A stretch of 64,000 bases of DNA from contig NZ_PPXQ01000015.1 in the NCBI RefSeq assembly GCF_004798585.1, positions 62,001 through 126,000 of the forward strand, read 5' to 3'. The stretch comes from Massilia sp. Mn16-1_5. GTDB lineage: Bacteria; Pseudomonadota; Gammaproteobacteria; Burkholderiales; Burkholderiaceae_D. The position numbers and the translations under genes are program-made. Below, in pieces: positions 8,100 to 16,511 of this stretch (within the stretch, counting starts at the first letter, position 1; every line of letters begins with the position of its first letter). Under the pieces are notes generated by a model, which was not told where the DNA came from, made no database searches, and saw only the letters and a program-made list of their open reading frames with translations.

Positions 8100-8160
8100 C
8101 CCGGTCATTCCGCCCTTGGAGCCGGTCCAAAGGACCCGCTCTAAGTCCGGAATCACCGGG
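8100..8160. repeat. Long imperfect hairpin downstream of secB (hairpin 1)
   Basis: The outer arms CCCGGTCATTCCG (8100-8112) and CGGAATCACCGGG (8148-8160) pair with one mismatch. The inner arms GAGCCGGTCC (8119-8128) and GGACCCGCTC (8132-8141) pair with one mismatch around a 3-base AAA loop. CTT/AAG pairs bridge the two helices, giving an almost continuous 61-base stem. There is no T-run, so it is not a standard intrinsic terminator; RNA processing, mRNA 3'-end protection or a mobile palindrome are alternatives. Confidence 0.55.
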
Positions 8161-8171
8161 AGATCCGTGAT

Positions 8172-8223
8172 GGGCATCCTTGCCGCGCCTTTTTCACATC
8201 GAAAAAGCCCGGTGCGGATGCCC
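8172..8223. repeat. Second hairpin between secB and the SH3 gene (hairpin 2)
   Basis: GGGCATCC (8172-8179) pairs perfectly with GGATGCCC (8216-8223). Inside, CTTTTTC (8189-8195) pairs perfectly with GAAAAAG (8201-8207) around a 5-base loop. It directly follows hairpin 1. Transcribed from secB, the inner T-rich arm could allow termination; the function is otherwise unknown. Confidence 0.5.
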
Positions 8224-8267
8224 TTCCTGCCATATTGGCGTCTGGTTTACCGAGCCCGGATCCTGCC

Positions 8268-8711
8268 ATGACGATTTCCCGCTTGTTTTCCCCCGTGCTG
8301 CTGATGCTGGCCTGCGTGAATGCCTGCGCCGCCGACTTCCGTTCGGTCGGTTCGCCTTCGGTCGTGCTCTACGATGCGCCGTCGGTGAAGGGAATCAAGC
8401 GCTACATCGCGCCGCGCGGCATGCCGGTCGAGATCGTGGCGCGCTACGGCGACTGGGTCAAGGTGCGCGACGTCGAGGGCGAACTGGCCTGGACCGAATC
8501 GAAAGGCCTGTCGGCCCGGCGCAATGTCGTCGTCAAGGTGCCGTTTGCCAGGGTGCGCGCCGCCGCCGACGACAATGCGACCATCCTGATGACAGCCGAC
8601 AAGGGCGTGCTGCTCGAACTGGTCGATCCCCAGGCGAACGAATGGGTGCGCGTACGGCACCAGGACGGCATCGCCGGCTTCGTGCGCGCGGCCGAGGTAT
8701 GGGGCATCTGA
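8268..8711 (+). CDS. Secreted bacterial SH3-domain protein
   Basis: A 147-aa protein with a signal peptide (about 1-22, [10 protein letters not shown] then DF) and two tandem SH3b-like repeats (about 23-82 and 83-147); each has a Gly-Asp-Trp or Asn-Glu-Trp-Val-Lys/Arg-Val strand (YGDWVKVRD and NEWVRVRH). SH3b domains usually bind cell-wall peptide or act as a scaffold. It is likely periplasmic, perhaps linked to envelope integrity. The start at 8268 gives the signal peptide at residue 1; the in-frame ATG at 8235 adds a non-signal prefix. The gene ends 26 bases before the gpsA start and is probably co-transcribed with it. The exact role is not known. Confidence 0.8.
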   Translation: MTISRLFSPVLLMLACVNACAADFRSVGSPSVVLYDAPSVKGIKRYIAPRGMPVEIVARYGDWVKVRDVEGELAWTESKGLSARRNVVVKVPFARVRAAADDNATILMTADKGVLLELVDPQANEWVRVRHQDGIAGFVRAAEVWGI

Positions 8712-8737
8712 ATCTAACCATGCAAGAAACCAAGAAA

Positions 8738-9751
8738 ATGAACAAGATCACTGTGCTCGGCGCGGGAGCCTGGGGCACGGCCGTCGCCATCGCGGTGGCC
8801 GCGCGGCACGACGTGCTGCTCTGGGGCCGCAACGCCGAGCAGATGGCCGCAACCGCAGCGGCGCGCGAGAACACGACCTACCTGCCCGGCCAGCCGCTGC
8901 CCGACAGCCTGCGCGTGAGCGCGGATTTCGAGGCAGCCCTGGCGCATGTGCTCGATGCCGGCCCGGACGAGGCCCCCCTGCTGATCGCCGCCTGCCCGGT
9001 GGCCGGCCTGCGTCCCTTGTTGGAACAATTGAAGGGACGCGCGATCCCGAACGTGGTCTGGCTCTGCAAGGGTTTTGAGTACGGCACCGGCCTGCTGCCG
9101 CACCAGGTGGTGCGCGAGGTGCTGGGCGACGCGGTACCGGGTGCGGCCTTGTCCGGCCCCTCGTTCGCGCAGGAAGTGGCGCGCGGCCTGCCTTGCGCGC
9201 TGGCAGTGGCCTCGAGCTCGAAAGCCCTGCGCGACAGCGTCGTCGCCACGGTCCACGGCGGCAACCTGCGCGTGTATGCCTGCGACGACGTGGTCGGCGT
9301 GGAAGTCGGCGGCGCGGTGAAGAATGTGCTGGCGATCGCGACCGGCACCGCTGACGGCCTCGGCCTTGGCCTGAATGCACGCGCGGCCCTGATCACGCGC
9401 GGGCTGGCGGAAATCACGCGCCTCGGCATGGCGCTTGGTGGCCAGGCCCACACCTTCATGGGCCTGACGGGGATGGGCGACCTGATCCTCACCTGCACCG
9501 GAGACCTGTCGCGCAACCGCCGCGTTGGCCTGGCGCTGGCGCAAGGCAAACCGTTGGCGACGATCGTCGCCGAACTCGGTCATGTGGCCGAAGGGGTGCC
9601 GTGCTCGAAGGCCGTGCGCGACCTGGCGGCAAAACTCGGCGTCGACATGCCGATCACGAATGCGGTGGCGGCGGTGCTGTTCGACGGCTATGACGCGGCG
9701 GAGATGGCGAAGCAGTTGCTGGCGCGCGATCCGCGGAATGAATTGGCGTAA
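8738..9751 (+). CDS. gpsA: NAD(P)-dependent glycerol-3-phosphate dehydrogenase
   Basis: A 337-aa cytoplasmic enzyme reducing dihydroxyacetone phosphate to sn-glycerol-3-phosphate, the start of phospholipid synthesis. The Rossmann loop GAGAWGTA is at residues 8-15. The catalytic Lys lies in [13 protein letters not shown], and the [11 protein letters not shown] and SRNRRVG blocks are family landmarks. Translation could start at 8738 ([10 protein letters not shown]) or at the in-frame ATG 8720, which adds six residues; 8738 gives the usual short N-terminus. secB-gpsA linkage is widespread in proteobacteria. Confidence 0.95.
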   Translation: MNKITVLGAGAWGTAVAIAVAARHDVLLWGRNAEQMAATAAARENTTYLPGQPLPDSLRVSADFEAALAHVLDAGPDEAPLLIAACPVAGLRPLLEQLKGRAIPNVVWLCKGFEYGTGLLPHQVVREVLGDAVPGAALSGPSFAQEVARGLPCALAVASSSKALRDSVVATVHGGNLRVYACDDVVGVEVGGAVKNVLAIATGTADGLGLGLNARAALITRGLAEITRLGMALGGQAHTFMGLTGMGDLILTCTGDLSRNRRVGLALAQGKPLATIVAELGHVAEGVPCSKAVRDLAAKLGVDMPITNAVAAVLFDGYDAAEMAKQLLARDPRNELA

Positions 9752-9777
9752 TCGACGGTAGCACTGCGCTGCGTTAT

Positions 9778-9802
9778 GGTGGGCACGGGGCGCCCACCCT
9801 AC
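9778..9802. repeat. REP-like inverted repeat (copy B)
   Basis: GGTGGGC (9778-9784) pairs with GCCCACC (9792-9798) and is followed by CTAC, reproducing on the opposite strand the GTAGGGTGG edge seen in copies A and C. It lies between the convergent gpsA and cupin genes. Confidence 0.55.
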
Positions 9803-9809
9803 ACCAATA

Positions 9810-10190
9810 CTACTTATCCTGCCCTGCGCCAGCACCAGTATGCGTCGGCCCGCCGGTGCGTACCGGCCCCAATAGAATCGTCATCAGGACCACGGCATCC
9901 TCGTTGGCGCGGATGCCATGCGGTTCGCCGCCAATCAAATACATCATCTCGTTCGGACGCAGCACGACGCTGTTGCCGTGGGCATCGACGATGATCTCGC
10001 CTTCCAGGCACAGCAAGGTCACTTCTCCCTCGACCCGGTGCTCCGGCATCGGCTTGTCCTTGGGGACGATCAGCCGAATGAGTTCCATGTGATCGGTCTT
10101 CGCCAGCGCGATCGACGTGAAGTTGGCAATGTCGTCTTCGCCCCGTTGCAAGGCGATCCGTTCGCCCGATGCTGCGTGTTGCAAGGCCAT
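9810..10190 (-). CDS. Small cupin-domain protein
   Basis: A 126-aa protein that is almost entirely one cupin beta-barrel (about 30-112). Visible motif pieces: a PEHRVEGEVTLLCLEGEI stretch that corresponds to cupin motif 1 (His and Glu metal ligands) and a motif-2-like GGEPHGIRANEDAVVL with His. The Gly/Thr/Gln tail is disordered. Such stand-alone cupins bind a metal and may act as sensors or small oxygenases; no substrate can be assigned. The gene lies 9 bases downstream of the DUF2461 gene on the same strand, so the two are probably co-transcribed. Confidence 0.75.
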   Translation of the reverse strand: MALQHAASGERIALQRGEDDIANFTSIALAKTDHMELIRLIVPKDKPMPEHRVEGEVTLLCLEGEIIVDAHGNSVVLRPNEMMYLIGGEPHGIRANEDAVVLMTILLGPVRTGGPTHTGAGAGQDK

Positions 10191-10199
10191 GTCGCCTCC

Positions 10200-10892
10200 T
10201 TATTCAGATTCTTCGGTTGTGTGCGGCACCTCGCGCAGCCAGGTCACCAGCGCGAAAGCATCCTTGAATCCGCGCGCCAGCCTCGGCACCAGCTCGTCCG
10301 GATCGTTTACCCGCAGCGGCAGTTCCGTCCACACGAAAAAGCTTTTCAGCTTGATGTGCTCGATGTGCGGGTGGGCCGGATCAAAACCCTTGGGCGGGCG
10401 CTGCAGCTTGTCTTCGTCGAGCAGGTCGCCATAGGTCGCGCGCAGGTGTTTATTCTTTAACACTTTCGTAAAACCTGTCGCATCGTTGACCACGTGTTCG
10501 CGGATCGCTTTCAGGCGCGCAGCCGGGGGCAAATATTCGCCGGCGCCGATACCGAGGGTGCCATTGCCGTCGATTTGAAAATAATAGGTCGAGCCGCCGC
10601 CTTCGCTGGGACGGCGCTTGTTGTTCGGCGTGATGCCGGCCGAGAAGCGGGTTTTATAGGGGGTTTTGTCGTTCGAGAAGCGGATGTCGCGGTTGATGCG
10701 GAACATCGCCTTCTTTGGATCGACGGCGGCGACCTGGCGGTCGAATTTGCTCAGTTCTCGAATCAGTTCGGTCACCACGACCTGGAATTCCTCGCGCAGG
10801 ATGTCGTAGCGCGGTTTGTTCATGATGAACCAGGGACGGGTGTTGTTTTCGCTCAGCTCGCTAAGAAATTGCGTCAAGTCACGCAGGTGCAT
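10200..10892 (-). CDS. DUF2461 (TIGR02453-type) conserved protein
   Basis: A 230-aa cytoplasmic protein. The start at 10892 (MHLRDLTQFLSELSENNTRPWF) matches the family start, where a conserved N-x-x-x-W-F/M segment opens the domain. MFRINRDIRFSNDKTPYKT and the later YYFQIDGNGTLGIGAGEY are recognisable DUF2461 blocks. No enzymatic function is established for the family. It runs 25 bases downstream of the DegS-like protease and upstream of the cupin, which suggests a minus-strand operon, but no shared function is evident. Confidence 0.8.
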   Translation of the reverse strand: MHLRDLTQFLSELSENNTRPWFIMNKPRYDILREEFQVVVTELIRELSKFDRQVAAVDPKKAMFRINRDIRFSNDKTPYKTRFSAGITPNNKRRPSEGGGSTYYFQIDGNGTLGIGAGEYLPPAARLKAIREHVVNDATGFTKVLKNKHLRATYGDLLDEDKLQRPPKGFDPAHPHIEHIKLKSFFVWTELPLRVNDPDELVPRLARGFKDAFALVTWLREVPHTTEESE

Positions 10893-10917
10893 GGAAGGTC
10901 CGGAAATAAAATAAAAA

Positions 10918-12105
10918 TTACGGGGAGGGGCGCGGGCGCTTGCCAACGGTGACATCGACCGTCGATTCGCGGTTCTGGCGCATGAGTTTGAGTTTTGCCT
11001 TGGCGCCGGGCGCCAGCTGGGCGATCAGGTTCAGCATGTCGCCGGTATTCTTGACGATTTTCCCTTCGACGGCGAGCAGGATGTCGCCCGGGCGCACGCC
11101 GGCGCGGTCCGCCGGGCCGTTGCGCACCACGCCGGCAATGATGGCGCCGCTGCTGCGCCCCAAACCGAAACTGTCGGCCAGCTCGGGCGTGATGTCCTGC
11201 GACTCGATGCCGATCCAGCCGCGCACCACTTGCCCGTTCTTGATGATCGATTCGAGCACGGTGCGTGCGGTGGAAACGGGAATCGCGAAACCGATGCCGA
11301 TCGAACCGCCGGTCTGCGAATAGATCGCCGAATTGATGCCGAGCAGGTTGCCCTGGATGTCGACCAGGGCGCCGCCTGAATTGCCGAAGTTGATGGCCGC
11401 GTCGGTCTGAATAAAATTTTCGAAGTGGTTGATGTGCAGGTTATTCCGTCCCACGGCCGAGATGATGCCCATGGTGACGGTCTGGCCGACCCCGAAGGGG
11501 TTGCCGATCGCCAGCACGACGTCGCCGACCCGCGCCTCGTCCGGTTCACCCAGCACCATCACCGGCAGGTTGCGCTCGCCGATGCGGATCACGGCGAGAT
11601 CCGTTTCCGGATCGGTGCCGACGATGCGCGCCGCCGCCTTGCGGCCGTCGGCCAGGCCGACTTCGATCTGGTCGGCTCCCTCCACGACGTGGAAGTTGGT
11701 CAAGATATAGCCTTCGCCGCTCACGATCACGCCCGAACCGAGGCTCGACATCTGCTCTTCCGGCGGCATGCGGTCGCCGAAGAAGCGCCGGAAGAACGGA
11801 TCTTTTAATATCGGATGGGCTTCGCGCGAGGCCTTGCTGGTGAGGATGTTGACGACCGCCGGCATCGCCCGCCCGGCGGCTTCGCGGTAGCTGGCCGTCG
11901 GCGGGCCCGACTGCGACTGCAGGACAGGCACGCCGCGCGCGCCGGCCCCAACCGGTACCTGCACCGGCACGCGTCCGAGCCAGTCGGGACGCAGGGCCGA
12001 CACGACGAAATACAGGGCGAGTGCGACCGTCACCACCTGGGCGAACAGCAGCCACAGCCGTCGCAAGGGCGAGGCCGGGCGGAGGGTGACGATATCGTCT
12101 TTCAC
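10918..12105 (-). CDS. degS: DegS/HtrA-type trypsin-like periplasmic protease with one PDZ domain
   Basis: A 395-aa serine protease anchored in the inner membrane by one N-terminal segment (about 17-38), with the protease facing the periplasm. Catalytic triad H139 (LTNFHVVEG), D169 (PETDLAVIR), S243 (INFGNSGGAL). A single PDZ domain (about 290-385, ending in a basic Pro-rich tail) gives the DegS-like layout: one membrane anchor and one PDZ. In E. coli DegS senses misfolded porins and cuts the anti-sigma factor RseA; whether that holds here is inference, as no rpoE/rseA lies in the window. Its start is only 3 bases downstream of the mscL stop. Confidence 0.88.
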   Translation of the reverse strand: MKDDIVTLRPASPLRRLWLLFAQVVTVALALYFVVSALRPDWLGRVPVQVPVGAGARGVPVLQSQSGPPTASYREAAGRAMPAVVNILTSKASREAHPILKDPFFRRFFGDRMPPEEQMSSLGSGVIVSGEGYILTNFHVVEGADQIEVGLADGRKAAARIVGTDPETDLAVIRIGERNLPVMVLGEPDEARVGDVVLAIGNPFGVGQTVTMGIISAVGRNNLHINHFENFIQTDAAINFGNSGGALVDIQGNLLGINSAIYSQTGGSIGIGFAIPVSTARTVLESIIKNGQVVRGWIGIESQDITPELADSFGLGRSSGAIIAGVVRNGPADRAGVRPGDILLAVEGKIVKNTGDMLNLIAQLAPGAKAKLKLMRQNRESTVDVTVGKRPRPSP

Positions 12106-12108
12106 GTT

Positions 12109-12543
12109 TTACTGTGTGGGTGGGCGGCGCAGCGAGTCGCGGATTTCGCGCAGCAACAGGATGTCTTCCGGCGTGGCCGGCGCCGCTGCCGCCTCGGTCG
12201 GAACCAGGCGCTCGCGCATCCGGTTCATCAGGCGCACCATCTGGAAGATGATGAAGGCGAGGATGATGAAGTTCAGCAAAATCGTCAGGAAATTGCCGTA
12301 GGCGATGACCGCACCGGCTTTTTTCGCTTCGGCCAGTGCCAGGCCTGTCGCCTGGTTATTCAGGGGTATATAGTAATTCGCGAAATCGAGACCGCCGAAG
12401 ATCTTGCCGATCGGCGGCATGATGACATCCTGGACCAGGGAATCGACGATGCGCCCGAATGCGCCGCCGATGATCACGCCGACCGCCAGGTCGACCACAT
12501 TGCCACGCATTGCGAATTGCCTGAACTCACTCATCATCGACAT
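12109..12543 (-). CDS. mscL: Large-conductance mechanosensitive channel MscL
   Basis: A 144-aa inner-membrane pentameric channel that opens under membrane tension to release solutes on osmotic downshock. The N-terminal amphipathic helix and TM1 ([20 protein letters not shown]) are nearly invariant in MscL. TM2 follows at about 78-105 ([17 protein letters not shown]), then a cytoplasmic helix. The start at 12543 is supported by GGGGAGA five bases upstream; the ATG at 12534 (MSEF) is the alternative. The gene is 3 bases from the protease gene, so the two likely share a transcript. Confidence 0.95.
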   Translation of the reverse strand: MSMMSEFRQFAMRGNVVDLAVGVIIGGAFGRIVDSLVQDVIMPPIGKIFGGLDFANYYIPLNNQATGLALAEAKKAGAVIAYGNFLTILLNFIILAFIIFQMVRLMNRMRERLVPTEAAAAPATPEDILLLREIRDSLRRPPTQ

Positions 12544-12706
12544 CGTATTCTCCCCGGGTTATCGAATTGACCAAGGCGATGATACCGCAAGCGCTTTTCG
12601 ATCGTGCGCACCACGTTTCACGGGCCTGGCACCGGTTTCCCGGGACGCACATTCCATCGCTACCGCACACTCAATATTTTTTCTCCAATAAAGATTGCCA
12701 TTCACA

Positions 12707-12712
12707 TATAAT
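12707..12712 (+). promoter_or_regulatory. Possible -10 box for the petABC operon
   Basis: TATAAT occurs in an AT-rich stretch 64 bases upstream of petA. No convincing -35 sits 16-18 bases further upstream, so this is only a candidate. The 231-base gap from mscL also holds the divergent mscL promoter. Confidence 0.35.
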
Positions 12713-12775
12713 TTTGTGTTGCTGCAAGCTCTTAATTGATTCTCAAGTTTCGTAATTTCACGGAGTGGGGTTGGT

Positions 12776-13390
12776 ATGAGTAATGAAAAGCAGGTCGATT
12801 CAGGCCGGCGTGGCTTGCTCGTCGCGACATGTGCGGCGGGAGGCGTAGTCGGTGTGGCCACGGCAGGTGCGTTGGTCAGCACGTTCCAACCTTCCGAGCG
12901 GGCGAAAGCTGCCGGCGCTCCGGTCGAAGTGGATATCTCGGACGTCAAGCCCGGGGAAATGAAGGTCGTCGAATGGCGCGGCAAGCCGGTGTGGATCCTG
13001 CGCCGCACGCCGGAAATGATGGCCAGCATCCCGAAGAACGACAATCTTGTCGCCGACCCGAAATCCGAAAAGATCTACCAGATCGACATGCCGGAGTACG
13101 CCAAGAACGAATTCCGTTCGCGTGCCGAGCACAAGGAAGTCCTGGTCACCGTCGGCATCTGCTCGCACCTGGGTTGCTCCCCCTCCTCCCGTTTTGCCGA
13201 AGGCCCGCAGCCGAACCTGCCCGACGACTGGCACGGCGGCTTCCTCTGCCCTTGCCATGGCTCGACCTTCGATTTGTCGGCCCGCGTGTTCAAGAACAAG
13301 CCGGCGCCGACGAACATGGACATCCCGCCGTACATGTACCTGTCCGATAACAAGCTCGTGATCGGCAAAGACGAGAAAGGCGAGGCATAA
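12776..13390 (+). CDS. petA: Ubiquinol-cytochrome c reductase Rieske iron-sulfur subunit
   Basis: A 204-aa [2Fe-2S] subunit of complex III carrying electrons from ubiquinol to cytochrome c1. N-terminal twin-arginine region (SGRRGLLVAT) plus membrane anchor (about 12-36), then the Rieske head. Cluster ligands C129 and H131 (CSHLGC) and C158 and H161 (CPCHGS), with C134 and C160 as the conserved disulfide. Twin-arginine export of the folded cluster domain is established for this family. It is separated from petB by one base, so petABC is one operon. Confidence 0.96.
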   Translation: MSNEKQVDSGRRGLLVATCAAGGVVGVATAGALVSTFQPSERAKAAGAPVEVDISDVKPGEMKVVEWRGKPVWILRRTPEMMASIPKNDNLVADPKSEKIYQIDMPEYAKNEFRSRAEHKEVLVTVGICSHLGCSPSSRFAEGPQPNLPDDWHGGFLCPCHGSTFDLSARVFKNKPAPTNMDIPPYMYLSDNKLVIGKDEKGEA

Positions 13391-13391
13391 C

Positions 13392-14804
13392 ATGGGCGCG
13401 GCATTCAAGGAAACCAAACTGCCGGCCAACGCGCCGGCCGGCCACAAGGCCCTGGCCTGGATCGACGACCGCTTCCCGCTGTCGAAACTCTGGAACGACC
13501 AGTGGGGCAAGTACTACGCCCCGAAAAACTTCAATATCTGGTACCTGTTCGGCTCGCTGGCGATGCTGATCCTGGTGCTGCAGATCGTTACCGGCATCTT
13601 CCTGACGATGCACTACAAGCCGGACGCCGCCCTGGCCTTCAATTCGGTCGAGATGACGATCATGCGCGACGTGCCCTGGGGCTGGCTGGTGCGCTACATG
13701 CACTCGACCGGCGCCTCGGCCTTCTTCATCGTCGTCTACCTGCATATGACCCGTGGCCTGCTCTACGGTTCCTACCGCAAGCCGCGCGAATTGATCTGGA
13801 TCTTCGGTTTCGCGATCTTCCTGTGCCTGATGGCCGAGGCTTTCTTCGGCTACCTGCTGCCCTGGGGCCAGATGTCGTACTGGGGCGCCCAGGTGATCGT
13901 CAACCTGTTCGGTGCGATCCCGGTCATCGGCCCTGACCTGTCGCTGTGGATCCGCGGCGACTACGTGGTGTCGGACGCGACTCTGAACCGCTTCTTCGCC
14001 TTCCACGTCATCGCCCTGCCGCTGGTGCTGCTGGGCCTGGTCGCGGCGCACCTGATCGCGCTGCACGAAGTCGGCTCGAACAACCCGGACGGCATCGAAG
14101 TCAAGGAACACCTCGGCCCTGACGGCCATCCGCTGGACGCGATTCCTTCGCACCCGTACTACTCGACGAAAGACTTGTTCGGCGTCTCGATGTTCCTGCT
14201 GATCTTCTCGGCGGTCGTGTTCTTCGCGCCGGAAATGGGCGGTTACTTCCTCGAGTACAACAATTTCATTCCGGCCGATTCGATGAAGACGCCGCCGCAC
14301 ATCGCGCCGACCTGGTATTTCACGCCGTTTTACTCGGTGCTGCGTGCCACCACGGCCGACTTCATGTACGTGGTGATTGCCGCGGTCGTGCTGTATGTCG
14401 TCTTCCTCTGGATCAAGTCGCGCCTGTCGTACAAGGGCAAGGTAGCGGCCGCCGTGATCGGCCTGGTCCTGATCATCGGCATGCTGACGCTGGAAGCGAA
14501 ATTCTGGGGCGTGGTGCTGTTCGGCTCGTCCGTCGTGATCATCGGCGCACTGCCGTGGCTGGATCACTCGCCGGCACGTTCGATCCGCTATCGTCCGAAA
14601 TGGCACATGTGGCTCTACGTGCTGTTCGGCCTGGCCTTCATCGCGCTCGGCTACCTCGGCACCCAGCTGCCGACGCCGGCCTACACGCTGGTTTCCCAGG
14701 TCTGCACGCTGTTGTACTTCAGCTTCTTCCTCCTGATGCCGTGGTGGAGCGCCGCCGGCCGGTTCAAGCCGGTGCCGACGCGCGTGACCTTCCACCCGCA
14801 TTGA
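13392..14804 (+). CDS. petB: Cytochrome b subunit of the bc1 complex
   Basis: A 470-aa integral membrane subunit with eight transmembrane helices that binds hemes bL and bH and forms the quinol-oxidising (Qo) and quinone-reducing (Qi) sites. The first heme histidines lie in the MHSTGASAFFIVVYLHM stretch, and FFAFHVIALPLVLLGLVAAH carries the second pair. The Qo-site motif region (about 290-300) contains PPHIAPTWYFTPFYSVLR, with the usual PEWY replaced by PTWY. Length is typical of betaproteobacterial fused cytochrome b. It lies between petA (1-base gap) and petC (27-base gap). Confidence 0.96.
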   Translation: MGAAFKETKLPANAPAGHKALAWIDDRFPLSKLWNDQWGKYYAPKNFNIWYLFGSLAMLILVLQIVTGIFLTMHYKPDAALAFNSVEMTIMRDVPWGWLVRYMHSTGASAFFIVVYLHMTRGLLYGSYRKPRELIWIFGFAIFLCLMAEAFFGYLLPWGQMSYWGAQVIVNLFGAIPVIGPDLSLWIRGDYVVSDATLNRFFAFHVIALPLVLLGLVAAHLIALHEVGSNNPDGIEVKEHLGPDGHPLDAIPSHPYYSTKDLFGVSMFLLIFSAVVFFAPEMGGYFLEYNNFIPADSMKTPPHIAPTWYFTPFYSVLRATTADFMYVVIAAVVLYVVFLWIKSRLSYKGKVAAAVIGLVLIIGMLTLEAKFWGVVLFGSSVVIIGALPWLDHSPARSIRYRPKWHMWLYVLFGLAFIALGYLGTQLPTPAYTLVSQVCTLLYFSFFLLMPWWSAAGRFKPVPTRVTFHPH

Positions 14805-14831
14805 TCCCAGGACCCAAGCTTAAGGACAACC

Positions 14832-15593
14832 ATGAACTTTACAAAAAAACTGTTTGCGGTCCTGGCGCTGGTGCCGGGACTGGTATTCGCAAGCGAAGGC
14901 GGCTTCCCGCTCGACCGCGCACCGGAACGCAGCGACATGGCATCGCTGCAAAACGGCGCCAAGCTGTTCGTCAACTATTGCCTGAATTGCCACTCGGCAT
15001 CGGCCATGCGTTACAACCGCCTGCGCGACATCGGCCTGACGGACGAGCAGATCAAGACCAATCTGTTGTTCTCTGCCGACAAAGTCGGCGAGCTGATGAC
15101 GACCGCGATGCGTCCGGCCGATGCCAAGGCCTGGTTCGGCGCGGTGCCGCCGGACCTGTCGGTGATCGCACGTGCAAAATCGTCGCCGGCGGGCAGCGGC
15201 GCCGACTACCTGTACACCTACCTGCGCACCTTCTACAAGGACGACACCCGCCCGACCGGCTGGAACAACATGGTGGTGCCGAACGTGGCGATGCCGCACG
15301 TGATGTGGCAGCTGCAGGGCGTACGGGCCCCGAAAATGGTCGAGGAAACCGATCCGCACGACGCCGGCAAGAAGATCCACAAGTTTGCCGGCTGGGAGCA
15401 AGTCGCCCCGGGATCGATGTCCGCCACCGACTTCGACATCGCGACGGCCGACCTGGTTGCCTACCTCAGCTGGATGGCTGAGCCAGCGCAAGGAACGCGC
15501 AAGAAACTTGGTGCTATCGTGCTAATTTTCCTGTCAGTATTTGCTTTCCTGGCCTGGCGACTGAACGCGTCCTACTGGAAAGATCTGAAGTAA
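14832..15593 (+). CDS. petC: Cytochrome c1 subunit of the bc1 complex
   Basis: A 253-aa periplasmic c-type cytochrome anchored by a C-terminal helix (about 227-247, LGAIVLIFLSVFAFLAWRL). The signal peptide (about 1-20, ending VFA) is followed by heme attachment motif CLNCH at residues 50-54, and the axial Met lies in a later conserved loop. It takes electrons from the Rieske head and passes them to soluble cytochrome c. It completes petABC, and sspA follows behind its own promoter. Confidence 0.95.
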   Translation: MNFTKKLFAVLALVPGLVFASEGGFPLDRAPERSDMASLQNGAKLFVNYCLNCHSASAMRYNRLRDIGLTDEQIKTNLLFSADKVGELMTTAMRPADAKAWFGAVPPDLSVIARAKSSPAGSGADYLYTYLRTFYKDDTRPTGWNNMVVPNVAMPHVMWQLQGVRAPKMVEETDPHDAGKKIHKFAGWEQVAPGSMSATDFDIATADLVAYLSWMAEPAQGTRKKLGAIVLIFLSVFAFLAWRLNASYWKDLK

Positions 15594-15616
15594 TTCGTTT
15601 TCATTGCCCGCTTGGC

Positions 15617-15622
15617 TATAAT
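15617..15622 (+). promoter_or_regulatory. -10 box for sspA
   Basis: TATAAT lies 68 bases upstream of the sspA ATG and is flanked by the inverted repeat TGCCCG (15605-15610) / CGGGCA (15624-15629). No good -35 is visible at 17 bases spacing. The inverted repeat around the -10 could be an operator or a weak petC terminator. Confidence 0.45.
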
Positions 15623-15639
15623 ACGGGCAATTATTATTC

Positions 15640-15675
15640 GGGGTGAGTCGCTCGGCGCTCGCCCCTTTGTTTCTT
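15640..15675 (+). promoter_or_regulatory. Terminator-like hairpin in the sspA leader
   Basis: GGGGTGAG (15640-15647) pairs with CTCGCCCC (15658-15665) through one G-T wobble around a 10-base loop, followed at once by TTTGTTTCTT. It lies between the predicted -10 and the sspA ribosome-binding site, so it could act as an attenuator or leader terminator. Confidence 0.4.
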
Positions 15676-15689
15676 AAGGAACGCCAACC

Positions 15690-16301
15690 ATGATGGTTCT
15701 CTACTCTGGCACCACGTGCCCGTTCTCCCAACGCTGCCGCCTCGTTCTGTTCGAAAAAGGCATGGATTTCGAAGTGCGCGACGTCGACCTGTTCAACAAG
15801 CCGGAAGACATTTCGACGATGAATCCGTACGGCCAGGTTCCGATCCTGGTCGAGCGCGAACTGATCCTGTACGAATCGAACATCATCAACGAGTACATCG
15901 ACGAGCGCTTCCCGCACCCGCAGCTGATGCCGGCCGATCCGCTGATGCGCGCCCGTGCCCGCCTGATGCTGTTCAACTTCGAGAAGGAACTGTTCGTTCA
16001 CGTGCACGTGCTGGAAAGCGACCGCAACAAGACGAACGAAAAAGCCCACGACAAGGCGCGCGCCGAAATCCGCGACCGCCTGACGACGCTGGCGCCGCTG
16101 TTCCTGAAGAACAAGTACATGCTGGGCGACGAATTCTCGATGCTCGACGTGGCGATCGCACCGCTGCTGTGGCGTCTGGACCACTACGGCATCGAACTGT
16201 CGAAGACCGCTGCACCGCTGATGAAATACGCCGAGCGCATCTTCTCGCGTCCGGCCTACATCGAAGCGCTGACGCCGTCGGAAAAGGTCATGCGCCGCTA
16301 A
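15690..16301 (+). CDS. sspA: Stringent starvation protein A (GST-fold RNA polymerase-associated)
   Basis: A 203-aa protein with a thioredoxin-like N-domain (about 1-80, starting MMVLYSGTTCPFSQRC) and an all-alpha GST C-domain (about 90-200). SspA binds RNA polymerase and adjusts transcription under starvation and acid stress in E. coli (established there); catalysis is not expected. The ATG at 15690 and the following ATG at 15693 are both usable; TAAGGA lies about 11-13 bases upstream. It is followed by a strong terminator (16311-16348) and then sspB, the normal partner. Confidence 0.93.
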   Translation: MMVLYSGTTCPFSQRCRLVLFEKGMDFEVRDVDLFNKPEDISTMNPYGQVPILVERELILYESNIINEYIDERFPHPQLMPADPLMRARARLMLFNFEKELFVHVHVLESDRNKTNEKAHDKARAEIRDRLTTLAPLFLKNKYMLGDEFSMLDVAIAPLLWRLDHYGIELSKTAAPLMKYAERIFSRPAYIEALTPSEKVMRR

Positions 16302-16310
16302 GCAGTGTCC

Positions 16311-16348
16311 GGTCCATGCCGCCAGGTGCGGCATGGACCTCGGTTTTT
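16311..16348 (+). terminator. Intrinsic terminator of sspA
   Basis: GGTCCATGCCGC (16311-16322) and GCGGCATGGACC (16328-16339) form a perfect 12-bp stem with a 5-base loop, followed by TCGG and five T (16344-16348). It implies that sspB has a separate promoter in the remaining 160 bases. Confidence 0.9.
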
Positions 16349-16511
16349 CATGCCAGTGTTGCGCCGCCGTTTGGCAAAGCGCAGTAAGCTGGCCACTTGC
16401 ATCGATACGTTTCACATGCGATGGCGCGCACGACCTGCTGCCTGTTACATGTGGCTGCGTTGGCGTATCAGTTCGCCGATATCGCCGGATCATTGTTACT
16501 CTCATCTGCAC

